64,000 nt of DNA from Sellimonas catena (lineage in GTDB: Bacteria > Bacillota > Clostridia > Lachnospirales > Lachnospiraceae), in the NCBI RefSeq assembly GCF_045063725.1, contig NZ_CP173695.1; one strand, given 5' to 3'. Positions 32,245 through 41,492 of the stretch are shown in pieces; positions within the stretch are counted from its first letter, which is position 1, and the number at the start of each line of letters is the position of its first letter. The notes beneath the pieces are model-generated. The model had not been told where the DNA came from, made no database searches, and saw only the letters and a program-made list of their open reading frames with translations. A program made the translations under genes and the position numbers.

Positions 32245-34227
32245 TTACAAAAGACTGCCGACCGAAAGGAACAACGGTGCAAACACCAGCGAAACAATTG
32301 TCATCAGTTTGATCAGAATATTAATAGACGGCCCCGAGGTATCTTTGAAAGGATCACCCACGGTATCTCCGACTACTGCCGCTTTATGCGCCTCACTTCC
32401 CTTTCCACCGTGATGTCCGTCCTCAATATATTTTTTTGCGTTATCCCAGGCTCCGCCTGCATTGGACATGAAAATGGCCATCAGGACACCGGTTACAAGC
32501 GCTCCTGCCAGAAGACCGCCCAGCGCCCCCGTTCCAAGGATCAGCCCTGTTACTACCGGAGATGCGACCGCCATAATTCCCGGGATCAGCATTTCCTTCA
32601 AGGCTGCTGTTGTAGAAATTGCCACACAGGATTTATAATCAGGTTTTTCTGTACCGTCCATAATCCCCGGCATTGCCTTAAACTGTCTTCTTACTTCTTC
32701 GATCATCTGGTATGCTGCTTTCGATACACTCTGCATTGTCATGGACGAGAATAGAAACGGCAGCATTCCTCCAATAAAAAGTCCGATAATAACTCTGTTG
32801 TCCAGAATATCAATCTGATCCAGCCTGACTGCCTCAGCGTAGGACACAAACAATGCCAGCGCGGTCAGGGCTGCAGAACCAATGGCAAATCCTTTTCCTA
32901 TCGCCGCTGTCGTATTTCCAACGGAATCGAGCTTATCCGTAATCTGACGGACCGATTCGTCCAGCCCCGCCATCTCTGCAATACCTCCCGCATTATCCGC
33001 GATAGGGCCATAGGCATCCACCGCAACAGTAATAGCCGTTGTAGACAGCATTCCTACTGCGGCCAGCGCAATTCCATAAAGACCGCTGCACTGGTATGCC
33101 GCAAAAATACCGACACAGATCAGAAGAACCGGCGCCGCTGTCGATTTCATTCCGACAGCCATACCGCTGATAATCGTTGTCGCCGCTCCTGTCTCTGACT
33201 GCTTTCCAATCTCTTTTACCGAATTATAATCTGCTGATGTATAAATTTCTGTGATAATTCCGATCAGCAGGCCCACAGCAAGACCGGAAATCACCGCTCC
33301 CGCCATCCTGAGGCTGCCAAAGAACGCAAGGCTGAAGACAAGCGACACAACAACCACCAGTGCGCTTGATACATACGTTCCCATCTTAAGAGCTCTGTGC
33401 GGATTCGACTTTTCATCTCCTTTTACAAAGAAGGTCGCAAGAACAGACGCAATCAGTCCAAGCCCGGAAATCACGAGCGGATACGCGACGCCTGCAGTCT
33501 CATGATATACGATTCCAAGTGTCAGAGCCGAAATCAATGCCCCTACATAAGACTCAAAAAGGTCAGCTCCCATTCCGGCCACGTCTCCGACATTATCTCC
33601 GACATTGTCCGCGATGACAGCCGGATTTCTCGGATCATCTTCCGGTATTCCGGCCTCTACTTTTCCGACCAGGTCAGCGCCAACATCTGCCGCCTTCGTA
33701 TAGATACCGCCTCCCACACGGGCAAACAGTGCGATGGAAGATGCTCCGAAGCTGAATCCGGAGAGCACATCAATATTTCCGGTAATCAGATAAATCATGC
33801 TGACACCAAGAACCCCGAGACCTGCCACACAAAGCCCCATCACGGCTCCACCGGAAAATGCTATGGAAAGAGCCCGGTTCATACCGGATTTCATTGCCGC
33901 ATTTGCCGTTCGGACATTTGCCTTTGTCGCCACCTGCATTCCAAAGTAACCGGCAAGTGTCGAAAACAGAGCACCTGCTACAAAGCACACGGCCGTTACA
34001 AGGCTTCTCGTTCCAATACCGATCAGGACAAACAGCACTACAACAAAGACTATCAGAATCCGGTATTCCGCCATCAGGAAAGCTCCCGCTCCTTCCGCAA
34101 TGGCTTCGGAAATCTCCCGCATTCTCCTGGTTCCTGCCTCCTGTCTGGAAACCTTAAGCGCCAGATAAACCGCAAACAGAAGTGCCGCTGCAGCAAATAC
34201 AGGAACTACTTTCAGCATTAATGTCAT
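32245..34227 (-). CDS. hppA: Membrane-bound ion-pumping pyrophosphatase, K+-dependent type
   Basis: 660 residues with about 16 membrane helices. The pyrophosphate-binding motifs GGGIYTKAADVGADLVGKVE and ADNVGDNVGDVAGMGADLFE are present. Hydrolysis of PPi pumps H+ or Na+ outward. The sequence GNTTAA, with Ala instead of Lys at the key site, marks the K+-dependent class, many of which pump Na+. The ATG at 34227 has AGGAGGAGATGAT upstream. It is the last gene of the selenium block, where SelD and tRNA activation release or use phosphates (link inferred only from position). Confidence 0.95.
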   Translation of the reverse strand: MTLMLKVVPVFAAAALLFAVYLALKVSRQEAGTRRMREISEAIAEGAGAFLMAEYRILIVFVVVLFVLIGIGTRSLVTAVCFVAGALFSTLAGYFGMQVATKANVRTANAAMKSGMNRALSIAFSGGAVMGLCVAGLGVLGVSMIYLITGNIDVLSGFSFGASSIALFARVGGGIYTKAADVGADLVGKVEAGIPEDDPRNPAVIADNVGDNVGDVAGMGADLFESYVGALISALTLGIVYHETAGVAYPLVISGLGLIASVLATFFVKGDEKSNPHRALKMGTYVSSALVVVVSLVFSLAFFGSLRMAGAVISGLAVGLLIGIITEIYTSADYNSVKEIGKQSETGAATTIISGMAVGMKSTAAPVLLICVGIFAAYQCSGLYGIALAAVGMLSTTAITVAVDAYGPIADNAGGIAEMAGLDESVRQITDKLDSVGNTTAAIGKGFAIGSAALTALALFVSYAEAVRLDQIDILDNRVIIGLFIGGMLPFLFSSMTMQSVSKAAYQMIEEVRRQFKAMPGIMDGTEKPDYKSCVAISTTAALKEMLIPGIMAVASPVVTGLILGTGALGGLLAGALVTGVLMAIFMSNAGGAWDNAKKYIEDGHHGGKGSEAHKAAVVGDTVGDPFKDTSGPSINILIKLMTIVSLVFAPLFLSVGSLL

Positions 34228-34356
34228 ATCATCTCCTCCTCTCAATTTCATGACTTTGCTGTACTTTCTGCTTTTACAGAACAGCCCGCCCCGCGGAAAT
34301 TTGTCCCCCAAAAAGCAAAACCGGATTTTCATAATGAAAATCCGGTTTTCTCCTGA

Positions 34357-34593
34357 TTATACCATACATTCGTGAAGCTCTTCGTGTTCAATTCCCACCT
34401 GATCCATGATGTCAAGCACCGAATCCCTGTCCGTAAGATCCGCACACCAGGCAAGTCCGCATCCCGCCGAAATCGCCCTTGGTACAGGGATCAGTCTGCC
34501 ATTCACTTCATGTTCTTTACAAGTCTTTTCCATTGCCATAGCATCTGCTGTCGTATGGAATGTCACTACCAGCTTTAATTCTTTCTTTCTCAT
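34357..34593 (-). CDS. DUF3343 protein (putative Se/S carrier-like)
   Basis: 78 residues, MRKKELKLVVTFHTTADAMA, with AISAGCGLAWCADLTDRDSV, where the cysteines may carry sulfur or selenium. DUF3343 genes are usually found with yedE/yedF-type genes. It overlaps the TusA-like gene by 4 bases (ATGA), so the two are coupled. Confidence 0.82.
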   Translation of the reverse strand: MRKKELKLVVTFHTTADAMAMEKTCKEHEVNGRLIPVPRAISAGCGLAWCADLTDRDSVLDIMDQVGIEHEELHECMV

Positions 34594-34796
34594 GATTCAA
34601 TCACTATTTCAAATTCAGAGCCCTTTTCCGTCACGGTAACCTTCTTGCCTTTATCTTTCGCGAATTTCTCTACATTCGTTCTCTGATGAGGTTCGCTTAC
34701 AAGTACCTTTACCGGCTCCGTCGTTCCTTTGATCGCCTCTGCTGTCAGCATGATCGGTTCCGGACAGGAAAGTCCTCTTGCATCTACTTCCTTCAT
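34590..34796 (-). CDS. TusA/SirA-like sulfurtransferase family protein
   Basis: 68 residues, MKEVDARGLSCPEPIMLTAE. CPEP is the TusA active-site motif with the sulfur- or selenium-carrying cysteine. It lies between yedE and the DUF3343 gene, so it probably handles selenium. The start at 34796 is favoured by AAAGGATGAT; an in-frame ATG 7 codons upstream is possible. Confidence 0.87.
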   Translation of the reverse strand: MKEVDARGLSCPEPIMLTAEAIKGTTEPVKVLVSEPHQRTNVEKFAKDKGKKVTVTEKGSEFEIVIES

Positions 34797-34848
34797 TTCA
34801 TTATCATCCTTTCTCATAGAATAACATACATTTCATTAAAATACCATA

Positions 34849-35949
34849 CTATTTCGCCATTTTCCGCTTATTTGTCAATGCAATTATGAAACATACGACA
34901 ATACAGATGACAACTGCAATCTGACCTGCTGTGCTGACTCCGCCTGCGGACGCTGCCTTGTCTGCAGTTGCCGCACTTGCTGCCGCGCCTGCCAGTCCAA
35001 AGTTATGTGATACAGCAGCGCCGACAAACAGTCCCAGTACCGTGACTGCGGAATCGGAAGATCCCTGTCCTGCCAGAACGAGCTGGCGAAGAGGACATCC
35101 ACCGGCAAGTACTGCCGCGAATCCTACCGCATACATCCCGAGAATATTCCACAGATGCGCGGAATGTGCGATCGGCTGTCCACTGAATCCGAGGTGGAAT
35201 CCGCCTGTTGCGATATTATAAATCAGCATAACTGCAAACAGTCCTACGATAACAGAAATCAGATCGAAACTTTTGACAAGAATAATATCACGGATACTTC
35301 CCGCAAAACACATTCTGGATTTCTGCGCAAAAGCTCCAAAGATCAAACCACCGATCAGAGAAATCAGAATCGGGGCGTGAAGGGCTCCCGGTCCTGCCCC
35401 CGGCTCTGATGCAGCAAGCAGTGTTGTGCATACGCTTAAAATCAGAATTCCCACCATCAGAATCGGAAGTACTGTACCACTTGCGGCATTGGTCTCATGT
35501 GCCCGTCCAAGGCTGAATCCTTTCTTCAGGAAAAATGCTCCTGTTGCAACGCCGGCAGCAAATCCGATCAGGGCAACCCATGCATTCAGGTCACCTGCTG
35601 ACATACGGAGTACCATACGAAGCGGGCAGCCAAGGAATGCAAGAGAACCGATCATAATGATCATTCCAAGGACAAAACGGATCATCGGAGAAGATCCTCC
35701 GGTAGACCGGTATTCCTTTGTCGCTAATGAGATCGCAAATGCTCCCAGCACAATTCCTACAATTTCAGGTCTGGCATACTGTACTGCCGCCGCGCTGTGG
35801 AATTTCAGAGCTCCTGCAGTGTCCCTGACAAAACATGCGATACAGATCGCCATATTCGCCGGATTTCCTGTTGCCGCCAGAACTGCAGCAACGATACCGC
35901 AGACAACGCCGGCAAGCGCCAGTTTTTTCTTTGAGTCAGATAAATTCAT
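34849..35949 (-). CDS. yedE: YedE-type selenium-associated membrane transporter
   Basis: 366 residues with about ten membrane segments (YeeE/YedE fold). Repeated cysteine-containing motifs (FLGCPLRMVLRMSAGD; KSRMCFAGSIRDI; LAGGCPLRQLVLAGQG) lie in membrane loops, typical of thiosulfate/selenium uptake proteins of this family. The nearby yedF, selD and TusA-like genes support a selenium role. It follows the desulfurase-like gene by 18 bases. Confidence 0.9.
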   Translation of the reverse strand: MNLSDSKKKLALAGVVCGIVAAVLAATGNPANMAICIACFVRDTAGALKFHSAAAVQYARPEIVGIVLGAFAISLATKEYRSTGGSSPMIRFVLGMIIMIGSLAFLGCPLRMVLRMSAGDLNAWVALIGFAAGVATGAFFLKKGFSLGRAHETNAASGTVLPILMVGILILSVCTTLLAASEPGAGPGALHAPILISLIGGLIFGAFAQKSRMCFAGSIRDIILVKSFDLISVIVGLFAVMLIYNIATGGFHLGFSGQPIAHSAHLWNILGMYAVGFAAVLAGGCPLRQLVLAGQGSSDSAVTVLGLFVGAAVSHNFGLAGAAASAATADKAASAGGVSTAGQIAVVICIVVCFIIALTNKRKMAK

Positions 35950-35967
35950 TCTCTTTCCTCCTGTTCC

Positions 35968-37107
35968 TTATTCTTCTTTCGCGAGTTCTTCTACTGCACG
36001 GATGGCAGTCTGAATCTCTTCCTCAGTATTGAAATGGGAGAAGCTGAAGCGTACGGATCCCTGTTCTACCGTACCGAGCGCTTCATGCATCAAAGGTGCG
36101 CAGTGTCCGCCCGGTCTCGTGGAAATGTCGTACGTCATCAGAAGTTCGTCGCTGACTTCCGCGGAATCATAATCCCCGATATTCAGTGTAACGATCGGGC
36201 ATCTCTCTTCCGTCTCGAAATCACCGTAGATTTTCACGCCGGGAATATCTTTTACCCCCTCGTAAAACATCCGCATCCACTTCTGCTCGGTTCTGCGGAT
36301 CGTATCAATCCCAACACGTTCGATGTAGCCGAGTGCCGCATTCAGTCCTGCGATTCCATGCCCGTTGAGTGTGCCTGCCTCCAGTGCCGTCGGCATTTCA
36401 GACGGATGATGATGATTGTATGTCTGTACTCCGCTTCCTCCCATCTTCAGCGGACGAATCTTCAGTCCTTCTCTCACATAAAGCCCACCGGTTCCCTGCG
36501 GGCCCAGGAGTCCTTTGTGTCCTGTAAAGCAGAGTACATCCACATGCATGGCTTTGACATCAATCGGGAAAACCCCCGCCGTCTGGGATGCATCCACAAT
36601 ATAGAGAACACCATGGTCATGTGCCATCTTTCCGATCCTTCCAATATCAACCAGATTTCCCGTCAGATTGGATCCGTGTGTCGTCACGATGGCCTTTGTC
36701 TCTGGACGGATTGCCTGCTCGATTTCTTCATAACAGATCCTGCCCTTGTCATCACTCTTTACAAAGGTCACTTCCACTCCTTTTTCCTGAAGATCATAGA
36801 TCGGCCTGAGGACAGAATTATGCTCCAGCACAGTCGTAATTACATGATCTCCAGGATCTATCAATCCCCGGATTGCCGTATTCAGGCTTTCGGTAGAATT
36901 GGATGTAAACGCGATCTGCTTCGGATCCTCCGCACCAAAGAGCTTTGCCAGGCGCTCTCTTGCTTCATAAATGATCCGCGCCGCCCCCAGAGATGCTGTA
37001 TTGGCACCACGCCCTGCATTTCCGAGGGAACCCATTGCATTTACAACCGCATCGATCACTTCCTGCGGCTTATGCATCGTAGTCGCCGCATTATCAAGAT
37101 AAATCAT
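35968..37107 (-). CDS. Cysteine desulfurase-family PLP enzyme (probable selenium donor)
   Basis: 379 residues, MIYLDNAATTMHKPQEVIDA. The PLP lysine is in FTGHKGLLGPQGTG and the active-site Cys in STRPGGHCAPLMHE. It belongs to the class V aminotransferase subgroup found next to selenium genes in Firmicutes and may free selenium from selenocysteine or sulfur from cysteine. It is first in a yedE-TusA-DUF3343 run and lies just downstream of a long palindrome. Confidence 0.9.
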   Translation of the reverse strand: MIYLDNAATTMHKPQEVIDAVVNAMGSLGNAGRGANTASLGAARIIYEARERLAKLFGAEDPKQIAFTSNSTESLNTAIRGLIDPGDHVITTVLEHNSVLRPIYDLQEKGVEVTFVKSDDKGRICYEEIEQAIRPETKAIVTTHGSNLTGNLVDIGRIGKMAHDHGVLYIVDASQTAGVFPIDVKAMHVDVLCFTGHKGLLGPQGTGGLYVREGLKIRPLKMGGSGVQTYNHHHPSEMPTALEAGTLNGHGIAGLNAALGYIERVGIDTIRRTEQKWMRMFYEGVKDIPGVKIYGDFETEERCPIVTLNIGDYDSAEVSDELLMTYDISTRPGGHCAPLMHEALGTVEQGSVRFSFSHFNTEEEIQTAIRAVEELAKEE

Positions 37108-37178
37108 AGTCTCTCCCTCCCATTACCTCTAGTATATCTTTTTTATCAAATCCAGTCTAATTTAAAAACCCTATGAAA

Positions 37179-37215
37179 ATTGCCAATTTATAGAAACATT
37201 CTATAAATTGGCAAT
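37179..37215. promoter_or_regulatory. 17-pair perfect palindrome between the LysR gene and the desulfurase gene
   Basis: ATTGCCAATTTATAGAA (37179-37195) and its exact complement (37199-37215) are separated by 3 bases. It follows the LysR stop by 6 bases but has only a weak T-run on the minus strand, and TATACT of a promoter for the desulfurase gene lies about 45 bases downstream. It may be a LysR operator, a terminator, or both. Confidence 0.65.
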
Positions 37216-37221
37216 CTGTAA

Positions 37222-38127
37222 TTACTTGTGAATTTGATACATTTCTTTCACTACTTTAATAAACCGCTCAGCGGATTTTGAAAGGTGAAAGTTTTTATTG
37301 TAAACGACATTCAGATCCCGGCCTTCTCCTTCACCCGGCACCTTGCGGCAAAGCACCTTTCCTGTTCTGACCTCTTCTTCCGCTGCCAGTCTGGAGATAA
37401 TGGAAATTCCCATTCCGTTCATGACGGAACGTTTAATTGCCTCCTGGCTCTCCATACTTGCGACTACGGTAAGCTGATCCACATCGATCCCGTAGCGTTT
37501 CAGCTGTTTTTCCGCTTCCTTTCGTGTCCCGGATCCTTCCTCCCTCATGATATAGGATTCTGATTTCAGCCAGTCCAGATTTTCCTGCTCCATAAGCGCC
37601 TGATACTTTTCCGTATTCGGCATAATGATAATCAGTTCATCCTTATAGAAAGGAATATATTTGCAGAACTTCCTCTCGAGAACAGTTCCGGAAAACCCGA
37701 TATCAGCCGCTCCCCCGGAGATCAGTTCGATCACTTTGGAACTGTCCGTCTCAATGACCTTAAACTGCTCTTTCGGATATTTCTCAATGAACCTTGCCAA
37801 AATCCCCGGCAGAATATACTGCGCCGGAATTGTGGATGCCGCAATTGTGATCTTTCTGACATCCGACTGTCTCTCTCCGCAGAAACATGCCTCAATCTGC
37901 TCTTCCAGATCAATCATCTGTTTTGCGTAGCTGTAGAGAACGGTTCCATCCTCGGACAGACTCACCTCTTTTGTATTTCTGATAAACAGCCTTGCATCCA
38001 GCTCCTTTTCCAACGAGGCAATATGTGCGCTGATCGTCGGCTGTGTCAGATACAGCTCCCTTGCCGCTTTGGAAAAGCTCTTCTTATCTGCAACACATAC
38101 GAATGCCTCCAACTGTTTTAAATTCAT
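37222..38127 (-). CDS. LysR-family regulator of selenium metabolism
   Basis: 301 residues, MNLKQLEAFVCVADKKSFSK, with HTH at 1-60 (LYLTQPTISAHIASLEKELD) and a substrate-binding domain from about 90. Its ATG overlaps the selB stop by 4 bases. Location inside the sel block points to control of selenium genes; the ligand is unknown. Confidence 0.9.
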   Translation of the reverse strand: MNLKQLEAFVCVADKKSFSKAARELYLTQPTISAHIASLEKELDARLFIRNTKEVSLSEDGTVLYSYAKQMIDLEEQIEACFCGERQSDVRKITIAASTIPAQYILPGILARFIEKYPKEQFKVIETDSSKVIELISGGAADIGFSGTVLERKFCKYIPFYKDELIIIMPNTEKYQALMEQENLDWLKSESYIMREEGSGTRKEAEKQLKRYGIDVDQLTVVASMESQEAIKRSVMNGMGISIISRLAAEEEVRTGKVLCRKVPGEGEGRDLNVVYNKNFHLSKSAERFIKVVKEMYQIHK

Positions 38128-40040
38128 AAATATGCAACCCTTTCGCTCTCTGCTCCTGTTTTCTTAGTCACTTTCTGGCTGTCCATATATTCCAGGATCG
38201 GCTTGGCGCTCTTCCGGCTTGTTCCAAGCATATCCCGCACCTCAGCAATCGTAATCAAACCGTCCTTCTGAAGTTTCTCAATAATCTTTGCTTTTGCTTT
38301 CTCCATATAGGACGCCAGTGTATACATTTCATCGTTGATCTTTACGACAGTTCCGTCGGAAATCAGCACCTGAAGCACATCTTCCTTCACTCCGTCCGGG
38401 AGCTTCGGAAATACGATCTCTGAAAAACGGACAAAATCATACCCCGCTTTCTCAAAGGTCTCAAGAATCGTCCGGGATGCTTTCTCAAATACCGCATCTT
38501 TTGGTATCTCATAAGCCGGGGCATGGAGGTACTCTCCGCTGCGTCCGATCTTTCTCTCATTTATCAGCATTTCAATATACATGTCAAATACATTTGGCTT
38601 GACCTGCTTCATAAAGCGCATATGCACTTCTGCCTTCGGCATACCCGGCCGGTACGGATGAGCCTTATGGAATCCTTCCAGCTCTTTTAAAATGGACTCT
38701 GTCATGCTCTCCTGCGAACTTCTGTGCCATACATAGGTATCTTTCTTCATAGGGAACACATGAATCTGTCCTGCCGCCTGCAGCTCTTTTACATCTTCCT
38801 CCACTTCCTCCGGTGCAAGCGCAGTGATCTTGGCCAGTTCCGCAACTGTCACCATAGTCTTGTCATGCTGGCGGATATGAAGCTCGATCACATCAGCAGA
38901 GGAGCCGGACTCTTTTTTCTTCAGTTCCTCAATCACATCCGGCTGGAATCTCTTCTTCCATTTCGGATTCGGCTCCAGAATCACGCCGCCCCCGATGGTC
39001 TCCATTGGAGAATAGAAGCGCACAACAAACCGGTCGCCTCTTCGCACGGCGATCTCCTCCTCCAGACGCAGCTGCACAAAGCCGCTCTCGCCCGGTCCGA
39101 TCTCCTCTTTATCAAGCAGGACGGCACGGCATAGAACTTCGCTTGTCCCTGTAAACAGGTGAAGTCTTGCATTATTGGTAAGGATCCTCATGGAAGATGG
39201 AAGGACATTGAGCCTTACGTCCAGAAGATCTGTATTTTTCATATTTTTCGGTGGCGCAAGAACACAGCCCCTCTTGATCTCAGACTTTTTGATGTTGGAG
39301 AGATTGATGGCCACACGCTGTCCGGCATAGCAGACATCCACATTTTCGCCGTGGACCTGGATATTCCGGATTTTACATTCTTTTCCGATCGGATACATGC
39401 AAAGGGTATCCTCTTTCCGGATTGTCCCCGCAAGCAGGGTTCCGGTAATGATTGTCCCGAATCCGGATATGGTAAACGCACGGTCAATCGGAAGTCTCGG
39501 GATCGTATGAATATCTTTTTCCGTCACTTCATTTTCCGTCATCCGCTGGATCGTATCGATAAGATCAGGCAGCCCCTCTCCTGTAGCGGCGGATACCTTT
39601 ACAATCGGTGCATTCTCAAGGAATGTGCCATGCAGTTCCTCACGCACTTCCTCCTCAACAAGCTCCATCCACTCTTCATCCACAAGATCGCATTTGTTGA
39701 GGACAATGATACTCTTCTCAATACCAAGCTCGCCAAGAATGTCCATATGTTCTCTTGTCTGCGGCATGATTCCCTCATCCGCCGCGATTACAAGCATGAC
39801 CAGATCCATCCCTACCACGCCTGCAACCATATTGTTGATAAAACGCTCATGTCCCGGCACGTCGATAATCCCTGCCCGGTCGCCGTTTGGAAGGTCGAAG
39901 TAGGTAAATCCAAGATCGATCGTGATCCCTCTTCTCTGCTCTTCTTCCCATCGGTCTGTATTTCTTCCTGTCAGCGCCTTGATCAGCGTCGTCTTTCCAT
40001 GGTCAATATGACCGGCTGTTCCTATGATAATGTGTTTCAT
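38124..40040 (-). CDS. selB: Selenocysteine-specific elongation factor SelB
   Basis: 638 residues, MKHIIIGTAGHIDHGKTTLI. GTPase motifs: GHIDHGKT (G1), DVPGHERF (G3), NKCD (G4). EF-Tu-like domains II-III follow to about 350, then winged-helix repeats (about 380-638) that bind SECIS RNA. It delivers Sec-tRNA to UGA codons such as those in prdB and selD here. It lies 30 bases after selA. Confidence 0.97.
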   Translation of the reverse strand: MKHIIIGTAGHIDHGKTTLIKALTGRNTDRWEEEQRRGITIDLGFTYFDLPNGDRAGIIDVPGHERFINNMVAGVVGMDLVMLVIAADEGIMPQTREHMDILGELGIEKSIIVLNKCDLVDEEWMELVEEEVREELHGTFLENAPIVKVSAATGEGLPDLIDTIQRMTENEVTEKDIHTIPRLPIDRAFTISGFGTIITGTLLAGTIRKEDTLCMYPIGKECKIRNIQVHGENVDVCYAGQRVAINLSNIKKSEIKRGCVLAPPKNMKNTDLLDVRLNVLPSSMRILTNNARLHLFTGTSEVLCRAVLLDKEEIGPGESGFVQLRLEEEIAVRRGDRFVVRFYSPMETIGGGVILEPNPKWKKRFQPDVIEELKKKESGSSADVIELHIRQHDKTMVTVAELAKITALAPEEVEEDVKELQAAGQIHVFPMKKDTYVWHRSSQESMTESILKELEGFHKAHPYRPGMPKAEVHMRFMKQVKPNVFDMYIEMLINERKIGRSGEYLHAPAYEIPKDAVFEKASRTILETFEKAGYDFVRFSEIVFPKLPDGVKEDVLQVLISDGTVVKINDEMYTLASYMEKAKAKIIEKLQKDGLITIAEVRDMLGTSRKSAKPILEYMDSQKVTKKTGAESERVAYL

Positions 40041-40070
40041 GTTATTTCATTCCCACTGTCTCTATCGTAA

Positions 40071-41465
40071 TTATAATATCTGCTTTAACTCGTCTGCCGC
40101 AAGCTTCATCCGGTCTTCCTCGATGGTCCTCACATCCATCAGAATCGTATCGTTGACCGTCCTTGGGATGATCGGAACCTCCAGATGGCGCATTGCCGTC
40201 TCAAGCTCCGGAACACTCATCGTTTCCGGGCGGATGCCGACAGCCATACTCGGAATCCTCTCAAGCGGAAGAGATCCCCCTCCGATCTGGGATTCACACT
40301 TCTGAAGAGTGATAGCCGCCTTAAGTCCTTTTCTTTCCAGCATCCGTTTAAATCGTCTTGCAGACTTTTCCACCTCTTCGGCAGATTTTGTAATCATGCG
40401 AAGAACCGGAATCTTGTTTACCGCGTTTTCTTCGCTTAAATATTCCTGTAATACCAGCTCCAGCGCCGTCGCCGTAAACTTGTCGATACGGAGGGCTCTT
40501 GTCAGCTGGTTCTTCTTCATTTTATCAATGTATTTTTTCTTTCCGACGATAATTCCCGCCTGCGGTCCTCCAAGAAGCTTGTCCCCGCTGAAGCAGACTA
40601 CATCCGCTCCCTTCCGGATGGAATCCTGTACCGTCGGCTCATAAGTCAGTCCGTATTTACTCAGATCAATGAGTACACCGCTTCCGAGGTCTTCGATAAT
40701 CGGAAGATCATACTCCTGTCCCAGCGGAATCAGATCGTCGATGCCTACGTACTCGGTAAATCCGACAATCCGGTAATTACTTGTGTGAACCTTCAGAAAA
40801 GCTTTCGTCTCCTCTGTGACAGCATCCGCGTAATCAGAATAGTGAGTCTTATTCGTCGTTCCCACTTCCACAAGTCTGGCTCCGCTTTGCTCCATCACGT
40901 CCGGAATCCTGAATTTCCCGCCGATTTCCACAAGCTCTCCTCTGGATACGACAACCTCTCCTCCTTTTGCCATGGAACTTAAAATCAGCATAACGGCAGA
41001 AGCATTATTATTGACTGCCATGGCAGCCTCCGCTCCCGTAATCTTGCAGAGAAGCTTCTCAAAGTGAGAGTACCGCTCCCCACGTCTGCCGGCCTCCAGA
41101 TCATACTCCAGATTGGAGTATCCGCATGCTACTTCCGCAAGCCTTGCCATATGCTCCCTGCTGATCGGGGCACGTCCCAGATTGGTGTGGAGAATCGTAC
41201 CTGTCGCATTGATCACCGGGCGCATATCCGGCGTATGCATCTTCTCCACCCGCCGGATAATATCCGGAATCAGATTGTCAATTTCGCGGCGGATCGTCTC
41301 CTCTTCGTCGCATGTCCGGATCAGTCCGCGCACATACTCTGTCTGCTCCCTGATAGCATCCATCACCGTGTCTCGTTCATAAATCGAAGCTGCGTTTTGG
41401 ATTCTTTCATCTTCCAGCAGTATATCCACCTTCGGAATACTGCGGTAAAAAATATTTTTGTCCAT
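40071..41465 (-). CDS. selA: L-seryl-tRNA(Sec) selenium transferase SelA
   Basis: 464 residues from the ATG at 41465 (MDKNIFYRSIPKVDILLEDE). The PLP lysine is in FSGDKLLGGPQAG. It converts Ser-tRNA-Sec to Sec-tRNA-Sec with selenophosphate. An ATG nine codons upstream (41492) abuts the selD stop and is the alternative start; the chosen one matches the family length and has AAAGAG before it. Confidence 0.95.
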   Translation of the reverse strand: MDKNIFYRSIPKVDILLEDERIQNAASIYERDTVMDAIREQTEYVRGLIRTCDEEETIRREIDNLIPDIIRRVEKMHTPDMRPVINATGTILHTNLGRAPISREHMARLAEVACGYSNLEYDLEAGRRGERYSHFEKLLCKITGAEAAMAVNNNASAVMLILSSMAKGGEVVVSRGELVEIGGKFRIPDVMEQSGARLVEVGTTNKTHYSDYADAVTEETKAFLKVHTSNYRIVGFTEYVGIDDLIPLGQEYDLPIIEDLGSGVLIDLSKYGLTYEPTVQDSIRKGADVVCFSGDKLLGGPQAGIIVGKKKYIDKMKKNQLTRALRIDKFTATALELVLQEYLSEENAVNKIPVLRMITKSAEEVEKSARRFKRMLERKGLKAAITLQKCESQIGGGSLPLERIPSMAVGIRPETMSVPELETAMRHLEVPIIPRTVNDTILMDVRTIEEDRMKLAADELKQIL

Positions 41466-41492
41466 TTTCGTCTCTTTTCCATTCTCCGGCAT

